This document shows positions 57,127 to 64,000 of a DNA stretch of 64,000 nt, piece by piece. The stretch is from Marinobacter caseinilyticus. GTDB lineage: Bacteria; Pseudomonadota; Gammaproteobacteria; Pseudomonadales; Oleiphilaceae. A model generated the notes under the pieces. The model was not told the DNA's origin. It saw only the letters and a program-made list of their open reading frames with translations, and ran no database searches. Both the position numbers and the translations under genes were made by a program. How positions within the stretch are numbered: position 1 is the stretch's first letter; every line of letters begins with the position of its first letter. The stretch spans positions 186,001 to 250,000 of the forward strand of contig NZ_WUQJ01000034.1 of the NCBI RefSeq assembly GCF_011074955.1, given 5' to 3'.

Positions 57127-57855
57127 GTCCTCACCCTCCGTTGGTGGGGCTGCCATAGACTTTCGGGCATCACACATTATTGGCAATTGCCGCCAGCAAT
57201 ACCACGGCCCGGGTAACAACATCCGTTACTGCAAACACCGGCAATCACCCAACAGACAGTGACAGTCGGCGCAAGTGTCTACGACTGATCTTTCGGCGCT
57301 GGCCTTTTCATACGTTTGCACAACCTGGCCCGAAAACGCTTTCTTACTACTCGACAATAAGGGCCCGGGGCAATCCATGCAATCACTCATTATCATCGGC
57401 GATTGCCCCGCCTTGGCGGTCAATTCGCACTGACCAAACACCGTTTGATCCTCAGTTTACGACGCACGGAAGCATGCGAGTTGTCCAAAAACGACATCAA
57501 TCCAACCGTTAAACGCTCACTTGCGACACTCGCGATGGGTTTTCGGTCAATGTTCCCAGCCGGTGCCGTCACTTAGCGCCGACCTGTCGCCCTGAGCCGG
57601 ACCGGAACCGACCGGACAAAGGGACCTGGCAACGCCGGAATCGGTAGCAAGTGCCGGATAGGTAACCGCAAGTTGTTAGTACCCCTGTCGAAACCAAGGC
57701 TGAGCGAGCGAATGGACGACAAGTCTGTAGGAAGTGTTCAAGATTGGTATCGGCGCATTACGCAACGAGAAGGCGGGCAGCGAACATCCCCGAGTGTTAA
57801 GAGCCATTGAAGAGTACCTTTTCCGGAGGGTCCCCAGGGCCGGCGCGATGATCCG
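57127..57855. other. Long intergenic region upstream of the GlxA-type gene
   Basis: This 729-bp region lies between the regulator start and the 3' end of the flavoprotein gene. A small Cys-rich frame (57226-57441, minus) is listed separately. I see no other gene, no clear terminator and no repeat in 57442-57855. It is a candidate site for autoregulation. Confidence 0.5.
57226..57441 (-). CDS. Possible small Cys-rich protein (weak)
   Basis: A 71-codon frame with a GTG start and a GAGGA site about 7 nt upstream. It encodes eight cysteines, including CMDC and a C-terminal CADCHCLLGDCRC, a pattern that could bind metal. No family is recognised and the length is within chance expectation in G+C-rich DNA. 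It would be cotranscribed with the GlxA-type gene 99 bp downstream. Confidence 0.2.
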   Translation of the reverse strand: MFGQCELTAKAGQSPMIMSDCMDCPGPLLSSSKKAFSGQVVQTYEKASAERSVVDTCADCHCLLGDCRCLQ

Positions 57856-60435
57856 TTACGACGTCAACCGTTCATTCTCCGGGTCAAACAGCGCCCGATA
57901 GCCCACGGCTTCGATGCGAATCGGAAACCGCTCCTCGAAATACTCGAGGACCAGTTCCCGGCCTTCCTCTGCGTACTCATACGGAATGTAACCCAGTAAA
58001 AGAGTCTTTCCGACGGACGGTCCATAGGCCGCGCTGGTGTTGTAGGACCGGCGCCCTTCGCTGTCGACGAGCACCTCGCCACTGGCAGGATCGAGTATCG
58101 GGAACTGACCGACCGGATAACGGGCGATACCTTTGGCGTCCCGATTGTCGAGCATGGACATGGTGCACAGGTAGCTTGGCTGATGGGTACGCTGACGCTG
58201 CGCCAGGTAAGCCCCCTTACCCAGGAAATCGGCCTCCTTAACCTTGGGCCGGGCCAGACCGGCTTCGTAGAGATTGTAGTCCACTTCCAGGTCAACATTT
58301 TGCAGCCGCAGGCTCTTTTCCAGACGCCGGCTGTTGGCGTAGGTTTCAATGCCCACGGGCGTCACACCCGCTTGATAAAGAAGGTCCCACAATTTAAGAC
58401 CATAACTGAAGGGAAAGTGCAGCTCCCAGCCCTGCTCGCCCACGTAGGAAATCCGGAAGGCCCAGACCGGAATGCCCTGAACCCAAATGTCCCGGGCGGT
58501 CGCAAAGGGGAAGTTCTCAGCCGACAGTTCGTTCGGGTCCTCCATAAACTGGGCCAGGGTCGCCCGCGCGTTTGGACCCCATAACCCCAATGTCGCGATG
58601 TGATCCGTCATGTCCTGGATCCGGACAGCGTCAAAGCCCCGGTTTTCTGCCGCGCGTTTCATCCAGACATAGTCGCGATAACCGGTATCCCCCCCACAAA
58701 TCACACGATAGTCGTTTTGGTCGCGCCGAATGATCGTCAGGTCGGAATGAATGCCACCCCAGGCATCCAGAAAATGGGTGTACACCCCTTTACCCACAGG
58801 GGTAGTGCCACCCACTTTCGCAACCGACAGAAATTCCAGCAGGGCTTCGGCATTAGCACCGGAGACGTCGAAAATGGCGAAATGCGAGAGGTTGATCATG
58901 CCCACGCTTTCACTCATTTCCAACTGTTCGGCATTGGACACCGCCCAGAAGTGCCGGGCATCCCATTCATTTTCCCGCGCCGGAATCCGGTCCCGGTATT
59001 TGCCGAGTAGCCGTGCTTCATTGGCCTGGTAACCGTGAGCCCGCTCCCACCCGGCGGCTTCCATGAAATAACCGCCCAACTCGACCTCACGGGGATAAAA
59101 CGGACTGGTGCGCATCCGCCGTCCGCCCGTAAAAGGTTCCCGGGGGTGCACGGCCGGCGTGTAGATTTTCTTGGCAATTTCATAGCAGCGCTCGTAAACA
59201 TACTGCGGGGTTTTCTGAATCGGGTAGTGACGCGCAATATCGACGCTGTGTGGGTCCATATCCGGTCGGCCCCGGGTCATCCAGTCCGCAAGAATCTTGC
59301 CGGCACCCGGGCCGTCTTTAACCCACACCGCCTCACAGAACCAGAGATTTCGTACGTCCGGCGATTCGCCGATCAGCGAGCCCCCGTCGGGGGTGACCGA
59401 CAGCAACCCGTTAAAGGAGTGTTTTTCCTCCCAGCCCAGCTCGCCCAGAACCGGGGTCATGTCGATCGCTTTCTCGTACGCGGCCATGACCTGATCAAGG
59501 CTGAGATCCCGCATCGACGGCGACAACCTTGCCTGCCCCGGCTCGGCAATATCCTTCGGATAGACCAGCCGTGGATTATCGGGCTCGTAATAGCCCCACT
59601 CAATATGGCCCCCTTCTGTGGTTGTCGGATCACCGGTATCGCGGACATAGGCCGAGTTACCCTGATCTCGGAACAACGGGTAGACGATCTGCTCACCGGT
59701 ACCCTGCAGTGGCTCATAAGGTCCGAAAAACAGCAGCGGGTGCTCGACCGGCATAAGCGGCAGGCGCGAACCCGCCGTGTCGGCCATTAAAGGTCCCCAG
59801 ATACCCATGGAAAGCACGACGTACTGCGTTTCAATGTAGCCCTTGGGGGTCTCGACACCACAAACACGGCCATTCTGAACGTCAATCCGGATCGCTGGGG
59901 TGTTGGCAAAGGCCTGCAACTTGCCGCTCTCGACGGCTTCCTCAACCAGGTCACCCGCCACTTTTTGTGACCGAGGCACCACCAAACCTGCGTCGGGATC
60001 CCACATCGCACCCTGGATCCGGGTCTCATCAAGCAGCGGGAAAAGCTCTTTGGCCTGCGCCGGTGTCACCATCCGGACGTTGGTTCCGAACGCTTTCCCG
60101 GAGCCGACCTTACGTTTCAACTCCTCCATGCGGCCGTCATCGTCAATGCGGGCCACCTCCATACCACCCTTTTTGACATAATTGCCCCGCTTGGCGTAGA
60201 ACGCCTGGCTATATTTTGTGGTGAAGACATTGAATTTGTCGTGGGAGGTGGTGAAGCAGAAGTCAGACGCGTGGGACGTCGACCCGATATCCGTGGGAAT
60301 CGCGGATTTCTCCAGGCCGACAATATTGTTCCAGCCTTGCTCAATCAGGTGGTGGGCGACGGAAGCACCCACTATTCCACCTTGCCCTATGATGACAATC
60401 TCTGCGCGTTTCGGGAGCTGTGCCATATCGGTCAC
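57856..60435 (-). CDS. Dimethylglycine/sarcosine dehydrogenase-like flavoprotein with GcvT domain
   Basis: An 859-aa four-domain protein. The FAD-binding Rossmann motif is IVIIGQGGIVGASVAHHL (residues 13-30). A candidate histidine for covalent FAD attachment is H55 (STSHAS). An FAO-type middle domain follows, then a C-terminal GcvT tetrahydrofolate-binding half with YVGEQGWELHFPFSYGLKLW and SRRLEKSLRLQNVD. Relatives oxidatively demethylate dimethylglycine or sarcosine and pass the methyl carbon to tetrahydrofolate as methylene-THF. The STSHAS context deviates from the usual STWHAAGL, so the substrate may differ. It lies upstream of the GlxA-type gene. Confidence 0.82.
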   Translation of the reverse strand: MTDMAQLPKRAEIVIIGQGGIVGASVAHHLIEQGWNNIVGLEKSAIPTDIGSTSHASDFCFTTSHDKFNVFTTKYSQAFYAKRGNYVKKGGMEVARIDDDGRMEELKRKVGSGKAFGTNVRMVTPAQAKELFPLLDETRIQGAMWDPDAGLVVPRSQKVAGDLVEEAVESGKLQAFANTPAIRIDVQNGRVCGVETPKGYIETQYVVLSMGIWGPLMADTAGSRLPLMPVEHPLLFFGPYEPLQGTGEQIVYPLFRDQGNSAYVRDTGDPTTTEGGHIEWGYYEPDNPRLVYPKDIAEPGQARLSPSMRDLSLDQVMAAYEKAIDMTPVLGELGWEEKHSFNGLLSVTPDGGSLIGESPDVRNLWFCEAVWVKDGPGAGKILADWMTRGRPDMDPHSVDIARHYPIQKTPQYVYERCYEIAKKIYTPAVHPREPFTGGRRMRTSPFYPREVELGGYFMEAAGWERAHGYQANEARLLGKYRDRIPARENEWDARHFWAVSNAEQLEMSESVGMINLSHFAIFDVSGANAEALLEFLSVAKVGGTTPVGKGVYTHFLDAWGGIHSDLTIIRRDQNDYRVICGGDTGYRDYVWMKRAAENRGFDAVRIQDMTDHIATLGLWGPNARATLAQFMEDPNELSAENFPFATARDIWVQGIPVWAFRISYVGEQGWELHFPFSYGLKLWDLLYQAGVTPVGIETYANSRRLEKSLRLQNVDLEVDYNLYEAGLARPKVKEADFLGKGAYLAQRQRTHQPSYLCTMSMLDNRDAKGIARYPVGQFPILDPASGEVLVDSEGRRSYNTSAAYGPSVGKTLLLGYIPYEYAEEGRELVLEYFEERFPIRIEAVGYRALFDPENERLTS

Positions 60436-60953
60436 CTATTTCATGCCATACCGGGTCGGATACTGACAATTTGACCGCGTTTGCAAGTCGGCGCTTCATC
60501 GAATGCGACATGCACCCGCCTAAAAGCGGCACTGAGCTCCAATGGATTGAGCACCACCAGAGAAACTTGAAAGAGAAACTTGAGGTGAGTGGCACTGCTC
60601 TCTTCAATTGGCCAGGGGATTGGTCCTCACTGATTCGGCACCAACAGCAGCGACCAGCGGGTTTACCAGTGCGCGCGTGGCCGCCCTGACCGTTACTCTT
60701 TCACCACCTTATTGTCTGGCACTGGGGTCCTGTCATCGGCCTGGCCTTGATAGTTGATACGTTATCGAACGGATCGCTACCCCGGTTCGCAAGGCAAGTG
60801 CCGCGCAGAAAACGACCGGCTGGAAAACCGCTGTATGTATTGGGCCGAACAAACCGGTGTCCTTCATCATGCCTCGCCTTACCCCACCTTACCCCGCCTT
60901 ACGCCCGATACCTTCTGGGTTTACACTGACCAGACAGACAACGGAGGTGTGCA
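60436..60953. other. Intergenic region between the flavoprotein and SRAP genes
   Basis: This 518-bp divergent region must hold promoters for the leftward flavoprotein and rightward SRAP genes. It contains three tandem decamers (CGCCTTACCC, CACCTTACCC, CGCCTTACGC; 60875-60904). No gene or LexA box is apparent. Confidence 0.5.
60875..60904. repeat. Three tandem 10-bp repeats
   Basis: Consensus CRCCTTACSC repeated three times without a gap, one helical turn apart, about 50 bp before the SRAP start. It may be a protein-binding array or simple slippage. Confidence 0.6.
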
Positions 60954-61619
60954 ATGTGCGGCCGAATGAACGTGACCGACGACCCACTGGTTCAGGACCT
61001 GATGGTGCAACTGGGGCTGCCTTTCGCGACACCCCAGCCTCAATACAACATACCCCCCGGCGGCACCGCCGAATTTGTGTATGAGACGGACGGGGCCCGT
61101 CACCTTGTGCCCGGGTTGTGGTCCCTGCTGATCGAGCCCCGTCCCAGCGGCCAGGGTTATCGCCCCAATCCCAGGCTTCACACGTTTAACGCGCGCTCGG
61201 ACCGCTTGACCACCAGCCCCTTGTGGAAGCGGGTCTACCCGTCACAGCGCTGTGTCGTGCCCGTCAGCGGCTTTCATGAGTGGCGCGGAAAACAGGTATA
61301 CAACATTCATCCGGAACACGAGGCGACGGCCCTGGCCGGACTCTGGCAGCGATGGCAGTTTGGCGATGATCCGGTTTATTCGTTTACCGTCATCACGCTG
61401 CCACCGCACCCCCGGTTCAGCCACATTCACGACAAGAGTATTCCGCTCATGCTTCGCCCGAGTGACTTCGATGCCTGGCTGGACCCGACCTTCACTCAGA
61501 CGGACGCCTTCCAGGGACTGATGAAAACTCACATTCCGGCACCACTGGTCTGCCAGCCAGTCAATAACCCAAACGACTTGACCCCCACAGCAGACGCGGA
61601 AGTGCTGGCGGCGGATTAA
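60954..61619 (+). CDS. SOS response-associated peptidase (SRAP/YedK family)
   Basis: A 221-aa SRAP protein. Removal of Met1 exposes catalytic Cys2 (MCGRMNV), which forms a covalent link with abasic sites in single-stranded DNA. Other hallmarks are YNIPPG, FNARSD, RCVVPVSGFHEW (active-site Glu) and HDKSIPLML (active-site His). It shields abasic sites at replication forks. It is divergent from the flavoprotein gene. Confidence 0.93.
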   Translation: MCGRMNVTDDPLVQDLMVQLGLPFATPQPQYNIPPGGTAEFVYETDGARHLVPGLWSLLIEPRPSGQGYRPNPRLHTFNARSDRLTTSPLWKRVYPSQRCVVPVSGFHEWRGKQVYNIHPEHEATALAGLWQRWQFGDDPVYSFTVITLPPHPRFSHIHDKSIPLMLRPSDFDAWLDPTFTQTDAFQGLMKTHIPAPLVCQPVNNPNDLTPTADAEVLAAD

Positions 61620-61849
61620 CAGAGGCGCCGCACAACGTGCCCTACCTCACGCCCCGTGGCCAGAATGCGCTGAGTCGCCAACCTCGGACGTCTCAGCGCC
61701 AAAACCAGCATTTGGCCTTCCATTCGAAGCCGTTTGTAAGCCTTTATTTCACTCCTGGATAACCGGCGCTTGGCCTCCCGGTTTGCTGTGCCATACTCTT
61801 GAGCCAATACCCACAAAAACAGCTCAACTGCCAAAAGGAACAGGTTGAA

Positions 61850-63124
61850 ATGAAATTGGAAACACTGGCGCTTCATGCAGGCTTTAATGGCGACCCCACC
61901 ACTCACGCCGCAACCACTCCAATCTACCAAACCACCTCTTACACATTCGATGACACCCAACACGGGGCGGACCTGTTTGACCTGAAGGTCCAGGGCAACA
62001 TCTATTCCCGTATCATGAACCCGACCAATGCAGTGCTCGAGGAGCGCATGGCGCAACTTGAAGGCGGTATCGGCGCGCTGGCGGTGTCATCAGGGATGGC
62101 GGCGATTACGTACGCACTGCAAACCATATGCAAGCTGGGCCACAACATTGTCAGCACCGGGCAGCTGTATGGTGGCACCTACAACCTGTTCGCGCACTCG
62201 TTGCCCAATCAGGGCATCGACTGCCGCTTTGCCCGACACGATGACTTTGATGCCGTGGAACGCGCCATCGACGACAACACCCGGGCGCTGTTTTGTGAGT
62301 CCATTGGCAACCCGGCGGGCAATGTGGTGGATATTGCCCAGTGGGCAGCGATCGCTCATCGCCATGGTATTCCCCTGATCGTCGACAACACCGTAGCCAC
62401 GCCCTTTATCTGCCGGCCCTTCGATCACGGCGCCGACATCGTGGTCCACTCCCTGACCAAGTATATTGGTGGTCACGGCACCACCCTGGGCGGCATTGTG
62501 GTGGATTCAGGGCAGTTTGACTGGGTCGCCAACAAGGCCAAATTTCCGGTACTGAACGAACCCGACCCGTCTTACCACGGTGTGGTGTACACCGAGGCGC
62601 TGGGCGCCGCCGCGTTTATTGGTCGCTGCCGCGTGGTGCCACTGCGGAACACCGGCTCGGCCCTGTCGCCGTTCAACGCTTTTCAGATCATGCAAGGGCT
62701 GGAAACTCTCGGGCTTCGGATGGAGCGGCACTGCGACAATGCCGAGAAGGTGGCAAACTTTCTGCAGAACCATGCCAGTGTCGAATGGGTCAATTACGCC
62801 ACGCTGGGTAACAGTCCATACCGGGAAACCTGTCAGAAAATTTGCGGCGGCCGGGCCTCTGGCATTCTGAGCTTTGGCATCAAGGGTGGCCTGGAGGCCG
62901 GTACCCGCTTCATTGATGCCCTGCAGTTGATCTACCGTCTGGTCAACATCGGCGACGCCAAATCCCTCGCCTGCCATCCGGCATCGACAACCCACCGACA
63001 ACTCAACCCAGAAGAGCTCAGGAATGCGGGTGTCAGCGAGGACCTGGTGCGCTTGTCCATCGGTATCGAACACTGCGACGACATTATCGCGGACATCACC
63101 CAGGCACTTGCGAAAGCCTGCTGA
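61850..63124 (+). CDS. metY: O-acetylhomoserine aminocarboxypropyltransferase
   Basis: A 424-aa PLP enzyme of the Cys/Met metabolism family that makes homocysteine from O-acetylhomoserine and sulfide. The start MKLETLALHAGF at 61850 has AAAAGGA upstream. Other features are GNIYSRIMNPTNAVLEERMA, SSGMAAITYAL, the PLP lysine K204 (VHSLTKYIGGHGTTLGG) and the C-terminal CHPASTTHRQL with VRLSIGIEH. The long insert before the C-terminal domain distinguishes MetY from MetB/MetZ. A hairpin terminator follows. Confidence 0.95.
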   Translation: MKLETLALHAGFNGDPTTHAATTPIYQTTSYTFDDTQHGADLFDLKVQGNIYSRIMNPTNAVLEERMAQLEGGIGALAVSSGMAAITYALQTICKLGHNIVSTGQLYGGTYNLFAHSLPNQGIDCRFARHDDFDAVERAIDDNTRALFCESIGNPAGNVVDIAQWAAIAHRHGIPLIVDNTVATPFICRPFDHGADIVVHSLTKYIGGHGTTLGGIVVDSGQFDWVANKAKFPVLNEPDPSYHGVVYTEALGAAAFIGRCRVVPLRNTGSALSPFNAFQIMQGLETLGLRMERHCDNAEKVANFLQNHASVEWVNYATLGNSPYRETCQKICGGRASGILSFGIKGGLEAGTRFIDALQLIYRLVNIGDAKSLACHPASTTHRQLNPEELRNAGVSEDLVRLSIGIEHCDDIIADITQALAKAC

Positions 63125-63128
63125 ACCA

Positions 63129-63175
63129 CTGGCGCGTTAGACCAAGGTCTGGCGCGCCAGGCCCCGTGTTTTCCC
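63129..63175 (+). terminator. Hairpin terminator after metY
   Basis: CTGGCGCG (63129-63136) pairs with CGCGCCAG (63153-63160). The stem extends through two T-G wobbles and AGAC/GTCT to a small loop, and a GTGTTTT stretch follows shortly. It lies 4 bp past the metY stop. Confidence 0.7.
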
Positions 63176-63254
63176 CTATTCGACTTGTATCAGCGCCCGG
63201 TAATCCTTACTCTAAAAGGCATTCCCTTTCCGCGATCAAAAGAGCTTGCTTGTC

Positions 63255-64000
63255 ATGAGCGACGGCACGAAATCCCGCATTGCCAGCGGTTCCAAATTCC
63301 GTAACGAACATGGCTTTTCCGCCATTAAAGATGGCATCAAGAAAAGTGCGAACACGGACATGCCTTCCGGACCCAAGCCCAAGTGGCTGCGGGCCCGCAT
63401 GCCTGGTGGTGAGCGGTTTGAAGCGGTCCGTCGCAACGTGAAAGACCACAAGCTCAGCACCGTGTGTCAGGAATCCCACTGCCCCAATATTGGTGAGTGC
63501 TGGAATAACGGCACGGCGACCATCATGGTAATGGGGTCCGTCTGTACCCGCGCCTGCCGCTTTTGCGCGGTCGATACCGGCAATCCCAAAGGCTGGCTCG
63601 ATCACGACGAACCGGACAACACGGCTAAATCCGTTGAGTTGATGGGGCTGCGGTATATCGTTCTAACCTCAGTGGATCGTGATGACCTCGACGACGGCGG
63701 CGCCGCTCATTACGCTGCCTGTGTGGCCGCCATCAAACAACGCACTCCGGAGGTGGCGGTTGAAGCCCTGACACCGGACTTCGATGCAGTCATGATGCAC
63801 GTTGAAAAAGTCGTCGATTCCGGGCTGGATGTGTTTGCCCAGAACGTGGAAACCGTCAAACGTCTGACCGAACGTGTCCGTGACCCTCGCGCTGGTTACG
63901 AGAAAACCCTGAGTGTGCTGGCCCATGCCAAACGGCATCGCCCCGATGTACTGACCAAAACCAGCCTGATGCTCGGACTGGGTGAAACCGAGGACGAGAT
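63255..64000 (+). CDS. lipA: Lipoyl synthase (partial, runs off the right edge)
   Basis: The first 248 codons of a radical-SAM lipoyl synthase, which inserts two sulfurs into protein-bound octanoate. Start [16 protein letters not shown] at 63255. The auxiliary cluster motif is [12 protein letters not shown] (CX4CX5C), and the radical-SAM motif is CTRACRFC (CX3CX2C). [11 protein letters not shown] and FAQNVETV follow. The C-terminal Arg-Ser-Ser-Tyr region lies beyond the window. Confidence 0.95.
   Translation, partial: MSDGTKSRIASGSKFRNEHGFSAIKDGIKKSANTDMPSGPKPKWLRARMPGGERFEAVRRNVKDHKLSTVCQESHCPNIGECWNNGTATIMVMGSVCTRACRFCAVDTGNPKGWLDHDEPDNTAKSVELMGLRYIVLTSVDRDDLDDGGAAHYAACVAAIKQRTPEVAVEALTPDFDAVMMHVEKVVDSGLDVFAQNVETVKRLTERVRDPRAGYEKTLSVLAHAKRHRPDVLTKTSLMLGLGETEDE

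Noticed and set aside
59035-59790. 251-codon plus-strand frame opposite the flavoprotein gene
   Set aside because: Antisense shadow without motifs or a ribosome site.
60875-60904. Tandem decamers as a CRISPR array
   Set aside because: Repeats are only 10 bp, contiguous, without spacers or cas genes.
61620-61849. SAM riboswitch before metY
   Set aside because: I could not find the expected multi-helix core or a terminator/antiterminator pair in the 230-bp leader.

Overview
This is a 64-kb stretch of chromosome from a free-living, probably marine gammaproteobacterium with fairly high G+C. That placement rests on gene content and order: ffh next to a CcsA-like gene and a CorC-like gene; lolB-ispE-tRNA-Gln-prs-rplY-pth-ychF opposite hemA-prfA-prmC-moeB; minCDE; olsBA; and a RimB/RimK locus. 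The genus cannot be fixed from this window. I see no prophage, insertion sequence, rRNA or CRISPR array. The window starts just beyond the 3' end of ffh and ends inside lipA.

Layout. 0-11 kb: ffh, a CcsA-like membrane protein, a CorC-type transporter, Yip1, DUF1631, TonB-like, grxD, an internally deleted argD remnant, argF and an ABC ATPase. 11-16 kb: an RstA/RstB-like two-component pair divergent from olsBA (ornithine lipid synthesis), then an FKBP isomerase. 16-27 kb: an acetyl-CoA hydrolase/transferase-family protein, a Tas-like aldo-keto reductase, a glycosyltransferase/PAP2 pair, dinB, and DUF1244-hopJ-minCDE. 26-33 kb: DUF2804, START, CBS, PIN-PhoH, a chemoreceptor, NIPSNAP and YjbQ. 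33.5-37.7 kb: a leftward operon with a DUF432-like gene, mscS, a RimB-type protease, rimK and a zinc deacylase. 38-51.5 kb: photolyase, moeB-prmC-prfA-hemA, a TPR lipoprotein, lolB, ispE, tRNA-Gln, prs, rplY, pth, ychF, a phosphopantetheinyl transferase and tRNA-Met. 51.8-60.4 kb: a one-carbon island (DmdA-like methyltransferase, MetF-like reductase, frameshifted fhs, GlxA/GbdR-type regulator, dimethylglycine-dehydrogenase-like flavoprotein). 61-64 kb: an SRAP peptidase, metY and partial lipA.

Four points connect genes. (1) Both olsBA and the glycosyltransferase/PAP2 pair have 11-bp-phased CTGTCAY repeats upstream, each followed by a CATAG-type -10. They look like one PhoB regulon that replaces phospholipid with ornithine lipid and possibly glycolipid. 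(2) The one-carbon island could move methyl groups from a methylated osmolyte onto tetrahydrofolate and oxidise them, but its fhs lacks 7 nt at a conserved motif. (3) argD, expected beside argF, survives only as its two ends. (4) rimK sits in an apparent single transcription unit with mscS, a retropepsin-like protease and an aspartoacylase-family hydrolase, which suggests that S6 glutamylation is linked to osmotic sensing and reversal. A LexA box lies upstream of dinB.
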